Notes: generated by a model not told the origin, from the sequence alone. A stretch of 64,000 nt of DNA from Schistocerca nitens (GCF_023898315.1 NC_064614.1:498186109-498250108); one strand, 5' to 3'. Counted from the stretch's first letter, positions 34,717-46,078 are shown. Made by a program: numbers and translations.

Positions 34717-36137
34717 CACTCCTGGAAATTGAAATAAGAACACCGTGAATTCATTGTCCCAGGAAGGGGAAACTTTATTGACACATTCCTGGGGTCAGAT
34801 ACATCACATGATCACACTGACAGAACCACAGGCACATAGACACAGGCAACAGAGTATGCACAATGTCGGCACTAGTACAGTGTATATCCACCTTTCGCAG
34901 CAATGCAGGCTGCTATTCTCCCATGGAGATGATCGTAGAGATGCTGGATGTACTCCTGTGGAACAGCTTGCCATGCCATTTCCACCTGGCGCCTCAGTTG
35001 GACCAGCGTTCGTGCTGGACGTGCAGACCGCGTGAGACGACGCTTCATCCAGTCCCAAACATACTCAATGGGGGACAGATCCGGAGATCTTGCTGGCCAG
35101 GGTAGTTGACTTACACCTTCTAGAGCACGTTGGGTGGCACGGGATACATGCGGACGTGCATTGTCCTGTTGGAACAGCAAGTTCCCTTGCCGGTCTAGGA
35201 ATGGTAGAACGATGGGTTCGATGACGGTTTGGATGTACCGTGCACTATTCAGTGTCCCCTTGACGATCACCAGTGGTGTACGGCCAGTGTAGGAGATCGC
35301 TCCCCACACCATGATGCCGGGTGTTGGCCCTGTGTGCCTCGGTCGTATGCAGTCCTGATTGTGGCGCTCACCTGCACGGCGCCAAACACGCATACGACCA
35401 TCATTGGCACCAAGGCAGAAGCGACTCTCATCGCTGAAGACGACACGTCTCCATTCGTCCCTCCATTCACGCCTGTCGCGACACCACTGGAGGCGGGCTG
35501 CACGATGTTGGGGCGTGAGCGGAAGACGGCCTAACGGTGTGCGGGACCGTAGCCCAGCTTCATGGAGACGGTTGCGAATGGTCCTCGCCGATACCCCAGG
35601 AGCAACAGTGTCCCTAATTTGCTGGGAAGTGGCGGTGCCGTCCCCTACGGCACTGCGTAGGATCCTACGGTCTTGGCGTGCATCCGTGCGTCGCTGCGGT
35701 CCGGTCCCAGGTCGACGGGCACGTGCACCTTCCGCCGACCACTGGCGACAACATCGATGTACTGTGGAGACCTCACGCCCCACGTGTTGAGCAATTCGGC
35801 GGTACGTCCACCCGGCCTCCCGCATGCCCACTATACGCCCTCGCTCAAAGTCCGTCAACTGCACATACGGTTCACGTCCACGCTGTCGCGGTATGCTACC
35901 AGTGTTAAACACTGCGATGGATCTCCGTATGCCACGGCAAACTGGCTGACACTGACGGCGGCGGTGCACAAATGCTGTGCAGCTAGCGCCATTCGAGGGC
36001 CAACACCGCGGTTCCTGGTGTGTCCGCTGTGCCGTGCGTGTGATCATTGCTTGTACAGCCCTCTCGCAGTGTCCGGAGCAAGTATGGTGGGTCTGACACA
36101 CCGGTGTCAATGTGTTCTTTTTTCCATTTCCAGGAGT
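34717..36137 (-). mobile_element. Tc1-like transposon, complete
   Basis: A 1.42-kb element with inverted ends cactcctggaaattgaaata (left) and the complement of tttccatttccaggagtg (right), flanked by TA at 34715-34716 and 36138-36139. The interior is one long open frame. GC content is visibly higher than in the surrounding AT-rich DNA. It is inserted in the MULE. Confidence 0.93.
34872..36110 (-). CDS. Tc1-family transposase, open frame intact
   Basis: 412 open codons, minus strand. The conserved core starts near residue 83 (QLTDFERGRIVGMREAGWTY), with paired helix-turn-helix regions up to about residue 185 (ARTIRNRLHEAGLRSR), then the DDE domain: VVFSDESRF (D227), GIMVWGAISYTG, LFQQDNARPH (D316) and ARSPDLSPIEYVWD (E349). 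The second D and the E are 32 residues apart by my count, against 34 in classical Tc1. The protein ends YDHLHGRIAACIAAKGGYTLY-like, typical of this arthropod family. The N-terminal ~80 residues are probably not native; the true start is uncertain, as no ATG lies just before the core (the next is within it, at MREAGW). No stop or shift is seen in the core, so this could be a functional copy. Confidence 0.88.
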   Translation of the reverse strand: MTPVCQTHHTCSGHCERAVQAMITRTAQRTHQEPRCWPSNGASCTAFVHRRRQCQPVCRGIRRSIAVFNTGSIPRQRGREPYVQLTDFERGRIVGMREAGWTYRRIAQHVGREVSTVHRCCRQWSAEGARARRPGTGPQRRTDARQDRRILRSAVGDGTATSQQIRDTVAPGVSARTIRNRLHEAGLRSRTPLGRLPLTPQHRAARLQWCRDRREWRDEWRRVVFSDESRFCLGANDGRMRVWRRAGERHNQDCIRPRHTGPTPGIMVWGAISYTGRTPLVIVKGTLNSARYIQTVIEPIVLPFLDRQGNLLFQQDNARPHVSRATQRALEGVSQLPWPARSPDLSPIEYVWDWMKRRLTRSARPARTLVQLRRQVEMAWQAVPQEYIQHLYDHLHGRIAACIAAKGGYTLY

Positions 36138-36232
36138 GTATATCTATTAAAAGGTAATAGTCTGCAGATTCAGAAAACGCAAAAAAGTAAAAATTGAACT
36201 TTTCATGATTTTGAGCCTTTCCGGAGCCCCTT

Positions 36233-36860
36233 AAATACAGAATACATAAAACCAGGAGCGAAGCAAGACAGTACAAATTTCTTCAATCCTTAAGTCATAG
36301 CATTTTCTTTTTTCTCTCTCTCTAATCTTGTGACAGCTATACATAACATGCTTTCCTTTCTGGGAAAGAATCTCTTACTTCATCAAAGTCTGTCAAACCT
36401 TTTGCTACATAAAAAAAGAAACGTCGTTGTCTAAAACTGAAAAACCTGTTAATACAAATAATACCCATACTGATGTGGTTTCTCGATCTGATTACTTGTG
36501 TTTTATAACTGTCTGCTAGATAAAAGGAAATAGTCCAACCTACTATTGCAGAAAATTGTAACAAACACCTAACAGATGTGACAGTTTTGGTCATTTTTAT
36601 AACAACAGAACATAATTCATGAAGTAACAATATGAAAAGCCTATTAGGCCTACTACAAGCAAAAAGTTTTATGTTCGGAAATAGTTTCACATTTCATTCG
36701 TACACTCCAGCTTCTCAAGCATGAGATCGAAAAGTAGTAGTGCGAAATTTTTATATAAATTAAAAATCTTCATATTCTTCCATAATTTGTGTGATGCCCC
36801 ATTTCTTCCCCTGCCTCGTTCTAACAAACAACCTTGTCATCAATAATTCTGTAACTATTC
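36233..36860. other. Unassigned stretch
   Basis: A minus-strand open frame at 36337-36690 (117 codons, FFYVAKGLTDFDEVRDSF) has a protein-like look and I recall similar wording from locust repeats, but I cannot place it in a family. Confidence 0.3.
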
Positions 36861-37583
36861 CAGGGTGTATATGTGGACAAGGAAAAAAAAAATTCCCGGA
36901 TTTCCCGGTTAAAAATACACTTTCTCCCGGGTGAAAACACACTTTTTCCGTCTTAAGTGACAGCATATTTTCCCTCGGAACTGCAAAACTTATCAGTCCT
37001 TTGAATGGTTATGGTTTTGGAAACGGGCGTAGAATTTCCCGGCACTTTAGAAAACGAAACTCATGGAAAAATACACGTTTTGGAAATGTCTTTGATGTGC
37101 AGCATCATGTACGCTGCGTATTTTCGTATTACGAAAGTATACATTGGAATTCCAGGAAACACCGCGTGTTACTTTCCGAATCACTGAAATCGAGATTGCG
37201 ATGCGCTTTCAAAAATGGCTCTGAGCACTATGGGACTCAACTGCTGAGGTCATAAGTCCCCCAGAACTTAGAACTACTTAAACCTAAGGACAACACACAC
37301 ATCCACGCCCGAGGCAGGATTCGAACCTGCGACCGCAGCGGTCGCGCGGTTCCAGACTGTAGCGCCAGAACCGCTCGGCCACCAGCGGCCGGCGATGCGC
37401 TTTCGTAAGCCAGTCATAGCTCATGTCACGTGATCTCGCCAGCCGATGACTGCGAATATTTAGAGCATAGGACGCGTGAAGTAGTCAGCCAACAGCAACA
37501 TCATTGTTAAGTAGCGGTAACATACAAGTTAATGGCTTAAATTAATATACACAGTGTTTCTACAAGAAAAGAAAAGCTTTGAC
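36861..37583 (+). repeat. Dispersed cagggtgtata repeat, copy 2
   Basis: Longer copy of the repeat at 30984, rich in ttcccgg motifs (attcccggatttcccggtta near 36893). It carries a SINE at 37211-37393 and is cut by the mariner that begins at 37587. Class unknown. The right end is not identified. Confidence 0.7.
37211..37393 (-). mobile_element. tRNA-headed locust SINE with 11-base target duplication
   Basis: Minus orientation: tRNA-like head at 37310-37393 with B box ggttcgaatcctgcctcgg (reverse of ccgaggcaggattcgaacc) and A box in ggccgagcggt; body to tctgagcactatgggactca on the plus strand. Flanked by gatgcgctttc at 37200-37210 and 37394-37404. The head resembles a class II (Leu/Ser) tRNA. 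Confidence 0.93.
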
Positions 37584-37586
37584 ATA

Positions 37587-38680
37587 CGAGGTTTGTCCGG
37601 AAAATACGTATAAAAGTTGAATAATGTGTTTATGTTACAGGTTGCAGTCACCGCCAGGTGGGACTACTGCTGTAATCAATCCCATCAACGCTCAGTCGAG
37701 TCAGAGCACTCTGCGTGAAGATGGGAGTGTGCGGCAGCTTGTTGACAGTTACCCTTTTTCACGCCGGCCGAAGTGGCCGTGCGGTTAAAGGCGCTGCAGT
37801 CTGGAACCGCAAGACCGCTACGGTCGCAGGTTCGAATCCTGCCTCGGGCATGGATGTTTGTGATGTCCTTAGGTTAGTTAGGTTTAACTAGTTCTAAGTT
37901 CTAGGGGACTAATGACCTAAGCAGTTGAGTCCCATAGTGCTCAGAACCATTTGAACCCTTTTTCACCTGCCTCTGATTGAGGAACAGCGCGTCAACATCA
38001 AGTTTCTTGCAAAGCTAGGCAAGAATGGCAGTGAGATTTTTGAGTGTTTGAAACAGGTTTACGGAGACAATTCTCTGAAGGAACCAACCGTGAACAAGTG
38101 GTTAAAAAGCTTCCGGGATGGCCGAGAAGAAGTGAACGATGACCCTCGCCCAGGACGCCCGTCGACATCGAGTTCCGATGCAAATGTTGAACGAATTCGG
38201 GCTTGTGTTCTTAAAGACCGTAGATTGACAGTCAGAATGATTGCTGACGAGCTGTTAATCCCCAAAACAATCGTTCACGATATCCTGACACAAAAACTTG
38301 AAATGAAGAAATTGTGTGCGAAAATCGTACCGAAGCTCTTGACGCCAGAACAGAAAGCAAAGAGGGTTGAGTGCTGTGAGCATTGGTTGGAAGCAGAGGA
38401 ACGAGGGGACTTTCTCAACCGAGTCATCACTGGAGACGGGTCCTGGTTTTACGAATTCGATGTGGAGCTCAAATCTCGAAGCAAGGAATGGAAACTACCA
38501 GGAGAACCGAGAACAAAAAAGTCGTGAAAATCAAGGTCCAATGTGAAGACAATGTTGCTTGTTTTCTTTGATTCTAGGGGCATTGTTCACAAGGAATTTG
38601 TCCCTCCCGGCCAGAGAGTGAACGGAAATTCTCTAGGCCATGTAATGAAGCACTACAGTGCACCGCAACTACTCTAAGAC
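37587..38680 (+). mobile_element. Mariner transposon, 3'-truncated, interrupted by a SINE
   Basis: Left terminal repeat cgaggtttgtccggaaaata after TA at 37585-37586. The transposase reads from about 37700: FLAKLGKNGSEIFECLKQVY (N-terminal helix-turn-helix), NKWLKSFRDGRE, then DDPRPGRPSTS and VITGDGSWFYEF (first catalytic D, near 38440). Downstream sense continues in other frames to about 38670 (PPGQRVNGN-like). The second and third catalytic motifs and the right terminal repeat are absent. A SINE at 37762-37954 splits the N-terminus. Inactive. Confidence 0.85.
37762..37954 (+). mobile_element. tRNA-headed locust SINE with 12-base target duplication
   Basis: Head gccggccgaagtggccgtgc with B box ggttcgaatcctgcctcggg, body to agtgctcagaaccatttg. 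Direct repeat accctttttcac at 37750-37761 and 37955-37966. Inserted in mariner coding sequence. Confidence 0.94.
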
Positions 38681-38937
38681 TCACGCATGCTGTTTTTCCC
38701 AATTCCTTTAGCTGTCTCGTGTTGCGAGGCCAGTCCCGTTTGGCGCTGTAGTCACGCTGACTTTATACCATGTGACGTCCAGTTTCCTGTGCACGACTGG
38801 GAGTCCTCTAGTATATGTTCCCACATTTTCATTCACTCTCACAGAGCAATTAAGATTTTATGTTACTTTATTTAGCTCGTCCTTAAATGTGTTATGCTCG
38901 ATAGTCTTAACTATCGAAAATTGTCAAAAATACACGT
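38681..38937. other. Short unassigned stretch
   Basis: No match to the mariner at the left or the Harbinger element at the right. Nothing else recognised. Confidence 0.3.
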
Positions 38938-38940
38938 TTA

Positions 38941-39894
38941 AGGTGGATTCACACTTTCCAGAACGTCACTGTCATGTTTTTGAATGTCGATGGTGAGAGG
39001 AATTCCTGAGCATTCACACTACACGGTACTTGAACGTCGAAAGAAAGTCGTGACGTTACAGCTGGTTAATAAAGTATTCACCAAAGGCGCTATTTCGTAT
39101 TTCATGGTAGATTGTCATGAAATGCCACATTTAGTTTAAAGCAGTTTGCAATGACTGCTGTTGCACTTAATGACGAGGTACAGAGAGCGAAAAGTGTCTG
39201 GGTTAGTAAAATATTAAAAAATCGACAGTTCAGGAGAGTTCCACACACTGTACGAGGAGCTGCAAGAGAAGGGGTTATCGTACTATAAATATGTGTGAAT
39301 GTCTAAACAATAGTTTTTTACCTGATAAGCAAGCTACAGATAAAAATTACTAAGAGAAATTCAAGATTTAAGCGTCCAATATCACCTCAATAGAAGCTGA
39401 TGGTTTGCCTACAGTATGTATAGATGGTCCGTTTTAGTGTACTTGAACCATGTTTACATATATTTAGGCTACCTGCTGTTCGTCGTTAACTTATTACGAG
39501 TCTTATTTTAAACTTCTGCATGCCGCATCAGCTTTATTCCTGATTTTTCTTTTCGCTATTCCACTGGAAAAAGCGCATTGTTTATTTTGCAATGTATTAT
39601 TTCAGTGTACAAAATAAAATACTTTAACTTAGTATTGTCTACCAATACATATTAAGACCTTTTCGCAATAGCAGACAGTGGTGAATACTTTCGTATTAGT
39701 TAGTGAAGTTTACTACACTATGGCCAATTAAAACATTCTCCGTGAGAAACCTTGACGTGACGCTGACGTGACGTGGCGTGTCGTGTCGATGGCGTTCCGT
39801 TGACGGTGTGTGAATGCCACCATTTGAACGACAGAGGTGAATCATTTGACGTGACAAGCGTGACGGTGAAGTTCTGTCAAATATGAATTCACCT
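38941..39894 (+). mobile_element. PIF/Harbinger-type element, internally deleted
   Basis: Ends aggtggattcac (left) and the complement of gaattcacct (right), flanked by TTA at 38938-38940 and 39895-39897, the 3-base target expected for PIF/Harbinger. Subterminal regions are rich in cgtcac/gtgacg words on opposite strands. A remnant of the transposase N-terminus lies at 39150-39300 (SVWVSKILKNRQFRR then, in another frame, FHTLYEELQEKGLSYYKY; compare WVRxIxxxRxxxGEFHTLxxEL). The DDE part is missing in this 954-base copy, so it depends on other copies for movement. Confidence 0.82.
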
Positions 39895-39897
39895 TTA

Positions 39898-40193
39898 TTC
39901 ACTTAGGTATACATTGATGGTTAGGGTGAACGATTTCTGTCCAGAAGTCCAGCGGCTGAAAATTCTCATAAAATATACCTTTCTTTTCACGTAAATACAC
40001 AATGAAATTAGAGAACGATGGCGTTGGAACAAGGATAGGCCTACTTCTGGCAAAAGTTTTTAAAACGCACATATTAAGGTTACAACTGATAATACAGAAT
40101 GAATTTTGTGTGGCACTTCAAAATGTTCGAAAATATACAATATATCACGGTGCACCTAATTCCTCACACAATCAACGAAAGACTGTGCGAAAA
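39898..40193. other. Non-coding stretch
   Basis: Nothing recognised. Confidence 0.3.
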
Positions 40194-40208
40194 CAATACT
40201 AACAGTAT

Positions 40209-40673
40209 GAGATTTTCACTCTGCAGCGGAGTGTGCGCTGATATGAAACTTCCTGGCAGATTAAAACTGTGTGCCCGACCGAGACTCGAACTCGGGACCT
40301 TTGCCTTTCGCGGGCAAAGGTCCCGAGTTCGAGTCTCGGTCGGGCACACAGTTTTAATCTGCCAGGAAGTTTCATATCAGCGCACACTCCGCTGCAGAGT
40401 GAAAATCTCATTCTGGAAACATCCCCCAGGCTGTGGCTAAGCCATGTCTCCGCAATATCCTTTCTTTCAGGAGTGCTAGTTCTGCAAGGTTCGCAGGAGA
40501 GCTTCTGTAAAGTTTGAAAGGTAGGAGACGAGGTACTGGCAGAAGCAAAGCTGTGAGTACCGGCCGTGAGTCGTGCTTCGGTAGCTCAGTTGGTAGAGCA
40601 CTTGCCCGCGAAAGGCAAAGGTCCCGAGTTCGAGTCTCGGTCGGGCATACAGTTTTAATCTGCCAGGAAGTTT
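40209..40673. mobile_element. Palindromic tRNA-like retroposon with 15-base target duplication
   Basis: Flanked by caatactaacagtat at 40194-40208 and 40674-40688, so it moved by retrotransposition. The left 200 bases form a near-perfect palindrome centred near 40310: gcgctgatatgaaacttcct and its complement bracket two head-to-head copies of cgagttcgagtctcggtcgg. The right part (40573-40672) has a third copy in a fuller tRNA-like form: gcttcggtagctcagttggt (A box) and ggtcccgagttcgagtctcg (B box), followed by cagttttaatctgccaggaa. The acceptor stem pairs poorly, so it is not a working tRNA. Open frames across it (for example ARPRLELGTF) are artefacts of the repeat. Confidence 0.85.
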
Positions 40674-40688
40674 CAATACTAACAGTAT

Positions 40689-41257
40689 CGAGAACTGCGA
40701 ATCGGGCTGCCTGGTGCACATAGTCTTACACAAAGGAAAATTAAGACAGCTTATTAAATGTAAATAAATGTGTGAAATATACATTTTATTTATTTAGGTG
40801 AATTTGTTACACGTTCTGTACTAATACGCCAGAGATGAACTTCGCATTGTCAGTTTATCATAGTCGAAATTGCAAGAATTGTGGAGCACCAAAAAGCACA
40901 CTTTTCCGTTTGGGGCGGCTATCAACACATGTTAACAGAGCGATTTCTTAGTCGACTGATCACAGGATTGTTTTATTATGGCAATGATGTGCAGAGAAGT
41001 ATGCTCATGGACTCGATTTAAAAATTCGACCGATAGTAAATTCTGTATCAAGGTAAGCAAACAGTTTTGCATTTCCATTTGCGCATAGTCAGTCAGTTGA
41101 AGCATATTTTGTGGAGTCAACACAAGAGAGTATTGATGAATTAACTCTGCCAAATTATATTTCAAATAAATAAATATCAAACTTTCTAAACTGAATAATA
41201 TATTTTTTCATGTAGCATATGTATTTACATTATGGTAACGAAAATCTTTTCAGTACT
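40689..41257. other. Non-coding stretch
   Basis: AT-rich, nothing recognised. Confidence 0.3.
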
Positions 41258-41268
41258 TAAGGTACTGT

Positions 41269-41470
41269 TCAAAATGGTTCAAATGGCTCTGAGCACTATG
41301 CAACTTAACTTCTGAGGTCATCAGTCGCCTAGAACTTAGAACTAATTAAACGTAACTAACCTAAGGACATCACACACATCCATGCCCGAGGCAGGATTCG
41401 AACCTGCGACCGTAGCGGTCTCGCGGTTCCAGACTGTAGCGCCTAGAACCGCTCAGCCACTCCAGCCAGC
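41269..41470 (-). mobile_element. tRNA-headed locust SINE with 11-base target duplication
   Basis: Same family as 37211, minus orientation; B box complement at 41392-41412. Flanked by taaggtactgt at 41258-41268 and 41471-41481. Confidence 0.94.
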
Positions 41471-41481
41471 TAAGGTACTGT

Positions 41482-41790
41482 CATGACCACCATTCTAATA
41501 CATGTCATGAGGTAAAATAATTTCAAGTAACATGTCAAAACTGTTGTCCTACATTCTAGTGTAGTTACAAAATTTTGACGGGTATGATCTAAATTATTTA
41601 TAGGTATTGATTTCTGGATTTAACCAATATCTTCTTCCCTGCTTCTACAGCTGAATTTTATTAGTAGGTGGCAAACACTTCATGAATTCATGTTAATATT
41701 ACCTGATCCATTAATCGCTCATGCACGCAGACAGGCCTCATCTTATTTACAAATGCTCATTTGTGTGCTGATATGCATTATAGGCCGAGT
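41482..41790. other. Non-coding stretch
   Basis: Nothing recognised. Confidence 0.3.
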
Positions 41791-41792
41791 AG

Positions 41793-42165
41793 TCACCTGA
41801 CAGAAAAATTGTTCATATGCGCAAAGCCTGAAAAAGCAAACTTACCGGTATTTCTTTCAGTACCTACGAGACCAAAAAGGAACCACGGCGGTTTTGTGCT
41901 ATCTTTGGTTTCTCTGACTGGCGTCCTGGTATGAGGTACGAGTGCTGCACTGATTCGCTTTGGTTTACCACTACCTTCAGGGGACGAAAATGGAGGAAAA
42001 GGAGGGACCCGTGCCGCAGTTACAGAGATGGTGTTGACGGAACAAGACTCCAGCGACAGCAAAACACGGGAAGTGACATAGTTCACAGAAGTTACCACAC
42101 CCAGTTGAAGGCATTGCCAGTATTATCTTTTAAGACGAAATTTTTGGTGGGCAGAAAGATCTGTG
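41793..42165 (-). repeat. Dispersed module with conserved start (copy 1)
   Basis: On the minus strand it opens with ggtaacttctgtgaactatg (near 42095-42076) and has an open frame beginning VTSVNYVTSRVLLSLES, 101 codons, proline-rich after that. The same opening occurs at 63303 (+) and, diverged, near 58100 (-). Possibly the start of a LINE or other retroelement; family not recognised. Confidence 0.55.
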
Positions 42166-43090
42166 TTTGTTATTATTCTCTACAGAACAAGAAAAAAGAG
42201 AAATGCAACTCTCGTGTTAAAAGTGGGAAACACAGACTGACAGCAGCGCCTCGAGTGGTATGGAGATGAACTAAAATATGAAAACATTTCGGGTTCCATC
42301 CCCCCCCCCCTAGTTTATTTACGTTGTATGTTTTTATTTTTATTTTAATTCTACTACCTTATTTTTCCGGGCGTGGTATGTAATTATTTTGGCTGGCATC
42401 ATAATAAAATAATTCAAACACAGCTGTAGCACACTGTACTACAGCAGAGAGGAACCTATTCAGTAATATTTCCAGTCTATTTTTCACGTTTGCGTCTGAC
42501 AGACAAGAAAACATGATAGTAGTAGCGACTGTCAGGCGCAAACGTCAAAAATAGACTTTTAAATTGGCATGCTTATATTGTTATCTATCAACATGTAAAA
42601 GCTCCAGCATGTTTTATGGTTCATAAGAACTAGATGCAACACTTGAAACTGAGAGTAAGTCGAAAGAAGCTTGAAGTGTAAATAATTGAAGCAAAAGAAA
42701 AATAACATGTAGCAGCTAAACTGGACTACAAATATTCCTGAATAATGTCAAAATTTTAATGTCATACAAGCTGCTGGGTCAATGGAGAAAAAAGCCTATT
42801 ATTAAGCGAATAAGCAGCAGTTAAAGAGGTTCAATTAAGAAAGATTTATCACAGTATTAATTAATGAAGAATCCTAAAATTTGTTACAACTATGTTTCAG
42901 GACTATAAGTTCTGAGTAACTGCCCAGCAAACTTGCACTACTGACCATTAATTTCTTAAAAAGGTTCCTACATCTTACTACTTTAACTGCTTCAACACAA
43001 AAAAGAAAACATCAATATCAAGAACCAAAAGCAGGAAAGATGAATAAAAACAGTGAAATGAAAACAAAACTTACTTTTTATTTCTCAAGC
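42166..43090. other. Non-coding stretch with C run and a small hairpin
   Basis: C run at 42300-42311. Inverted repeat: agtctatttttcacgtttgc then gtctgacag at 42474-42502 pairs with ctgtcaggc then gcaaacgtcaaaaatagact at 42529-42557, separated by 26 bases. Nothing coding. The 3' noncoding end of the P element probably lies in the right part of this stretch. Confidence 0.5.
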
Positions 43091-43255
43091 ACACAATTTA
43101 TAAAGCTTTAAACCGTTTACTGAATTTGTCTTTAACAATATCAAGTCTTTTATTACTGACGGCGTGTTTCCAATCTTTCACATACTTGTAAAGCAATAGA
43201 GGTACACATTGTCTTAAAATATACTGTTCAGAAAAACGGGCCTTGCAAAATGTTA

Positions 43256-43456
43256 GCCGGCCAGAGTGGCCGAGCGTTTCTAGGCGCTACAGTCTGGAAC
43301 CGCGCAACCGCTATGGTCGCAGGTTCGAATCCTGCCTTGGGCATGGGTGTGCTGTCCTTAGGTTAGTTAGGTTTAAGTAGTTCTGAGTTCTAGGGGACTG
43401 ATGACCTCAGAAGTTAAGTCCCGTAGTGCTCAGAGCCATTTGAACCATTTTTTTTT
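43256..43456 (+). mobile_element. tRNA-headed locust SINE inside the P element
   Basis: Head gccggccagagtggccgagc, B box ggttcgaatcctgccttggg, body ending agccatttgaacca and a T run. Flanks share aatgtta/gatgtta, so the target duplication is decayed or short. It splits the C-terminal P transposase sequence. Confidence 0.88.
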
Positions 43457-46078
43457 GAAGATGTTATTTCCTCTGGAAACTTAAACAGTGAATAGAATGT
43501 ATTCTCCAATTGTTCCTGGTGTCCACGTTTATCTAATAATGCATACAGCTGACTATGAACATTTGCTACAAAGGACATTAAGCTTCACGACATTAAGCTG
43601 TCACTAGCTTACAATAATTTTGGGTTTAAAGCATCATATTCTTTGAAACTTGTAAATAAATGATGCTCTGTGGGTGTTGGTGAGAACAGAGTTGTTTTAC
43701 AGTCACTACAGTTGGTTTCAGGTGTTACACCCATCTTTCGTAGAATGTAACCAGCTCCATACGCTAGTGCTTGTCTGTCATTTCTTACATCAGCCCCACC
43801 ACTACCGGCAGCAGCTTCATTATCAGCAAGGGCACAATATAAAGCACTTTGATCCATAATGGAATGGTCTGTTGTGGAATCAAGAAAGTTGTCATCACTA
43901 GCTCCCAAAAATTGCCTTAAATTGCTTAATGGCATGCATCTATCATCCTCACAATTACCTAGTGAAGTTGTAGGTAGGGCTGTGTTATTGACTATAACTG
44001 TTTTCAATGCTGCTTTGAACTGAAAGCAAGTTGGGTTGGTGTTTGCAACACCATGCTGCCTCACACAACAAAATACATTCTCCACTGGGTCTTGATTGAA
44101 AGCCCTCATGCTTAAAAAATTAAAGCCATTTTTTAATCTGTTCCAAATGAACTTCAGTGAACTTATTGTAGTTTGCCACCCACTTATGAAACTGAACATA
44201 TTTGTCTTATCTCTCCCTGTGCCTAGCTCCAACACTTTCCAATTTTCAATTTCTTTAACAGACTGTATATGTGGGGACTCTGCACAGAGGGCACACTTAT
44301 AAGACTTGCCATCTTGTGGATAACAATAGGAACTGTTCAGTGAATGAAATAAACAATCCATCTTTTTAACAAATGCTGCAGTGTACACTGCGTCAGCAGG
44401 TAAGATATTAAATGCCACATAAGTTCAAATATCTGCAGCAACTGTATGACTAAGCTGGGCTGCAGCTACCTTGACTTTCATTTTAGTAAAAGAATCCTTT
44501 AATTCAAAAGATTCCTATGTAGTTTTGGCAATGTCTTAAACATCTTCTGCTGATCCAGAAGAAAAGCCCTGTGAATATATTCAAAACTGGACTCTTTTTT
44601 AAACCCAAACTGTATTTTATTTCCTAGTAGAGCATTTCTAGTATTTTTTAACAGATGTGGGACATCATAAATGACTGCAATAGGTTCATCTCTGACTACA
44701 AATTGAAATGGACTGGACTCAGTAGATTTCTCACAGCAGAGTCCCTTCAGTGCTCTCTGTTTGGTTGCACCCTGGTCACAAACTGTACAAACTACCTTTA
44801 GCCCTATTTCTTGCAATTGCCCTATGACATAGATAATAAGACTTTCTAAAGTGATGCTTGAAACTGAGTTGTGAGTGAAATAATAAGCAACAACCTGCTT
44901 CCAGCTTTTATGTACGCCTCTAACCACGAAAACTAATGCATGATTTGCATGAACATTTGACCTAAATCTTGAAACCCTGAAAATTCTTGTTTGCTTGCAT
45001 TATAATACAACCCTCTTTCTAAAGACATTTCATCAAACAACAAAGCACAGTATTTGCACTGTTGTTCATTACTTCAACTTCTGCTTTCATTACATTCATG
45101 ACCAAAGTATTCAATCCTGGTTCAAAAGGTATAGAAGACAACAGACATTTCAGATACCTCACAGGAGGAAGATAAAAATTAACTGACAAATATTTGTATA
45201 GGCGGGGACTGCATTTGTGTAAGGATAAAGCAAATACTTTGTCCTCGGGTGTCCATTGCCTTGCATTTGCTGATTGATGAGCATTTTGTAATTGGCTGTT
45301 TATGAAAACTTTGGCAACAGAGATTAACTTAGATTCTATGAAAGAGAAAGTATTGCTGTCATACAAATCTTTAAGTGCTTTCAGTTCTGATTTTTCAATG
45401 ATGTAGCTTTGCTTTCAGTTTTGATAGCCTTGTCGGAGTAATCCTATGAATCTTGTACATTTTTGATTTCGCTGGAGTTAAGTCTGCTTTTGAAACCCCT
45501 GTACCTAAAACCCCACTTTCCTCATTACTAAATGCTTCAGATAAGAATGTGTACTCACTATCTGCAGATTCATTTTAAGGGGAGATAAAAAATTTAAGAG
45601 GTACATCACTCAATGAATTACTCTGCTCAGCACAACTAGTGCTAGGTAATTCTCTAACACCAGTTTCACATCTGGCACCTGCATAACAAAGATTTTCCAT
45701 GGTACCACTAGTGCTTGGTAAGTCTAGTTCACTAATAACACCAGTTTCACCTGGTCCACTTCTGGTACAAACACCTACATGAGAACTACTTGCCACAGCA
45801 CAACTAAGGTTTTGTAGTTCATTAACACCAGTTTCACTACTGGTGTTAGCAGCTGTAAAATGAACAGTTGCCATAGCATCACTAGTGCTTGGTAGGCCCA
45901 ATTCACTATTAACAACAGTGTCACCTGATTCACTACGGATTTAATGGCAATTTCACAAGAAACACCTGTCACATGTTTTGGAAACACACCCCTGTTTAGC
46001 CTATGCCTACTTTTATTCATAAAATCTTCTTCGAAAAAGTTATCTTCACCACCAAAATAAGATGCACAGTTGTATTGT

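Larger units (their letters stand above)
32412..36232 (-). mobile_element. Mutator-like element (MULE) carrying a nested Tc1
   Basis: Its transposase lies at 32655-34437. Beyond the nested Tc1 (34717-36137), the sequence at about 36150-36232 reads on the minus strand ggggctccggaaaggctcaa then aatcatgaaaagttcaattt and ttttgcgtttt, a plausible terminal repeat. The left side near 32430 has a weak match (atgaaaattcac then tttttttgcaattttt) but seems to lack the outermost bases where it meets the LINE end. I could not identify target duplications, so both boundaries are approximate. Confidence 0.6.

Noticed and set aside
35229-36197. Plus-strand open frames opposite the Tc1 transposase
   Set aside because: Shadows of the GC-rich minus-strand frame.
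40573-40650. Possible tRNA gene
   Set aside because: A and B boxes are present but the acceptor stem pairs poorly, and it sits inside a unit with a target duplication.
40164-40784. Several open frames reading ARPRLELGTF and similar
   Set aside because: They lie in the palindromic tRNA-like retroposon and recur on both strands because of the palindrome.
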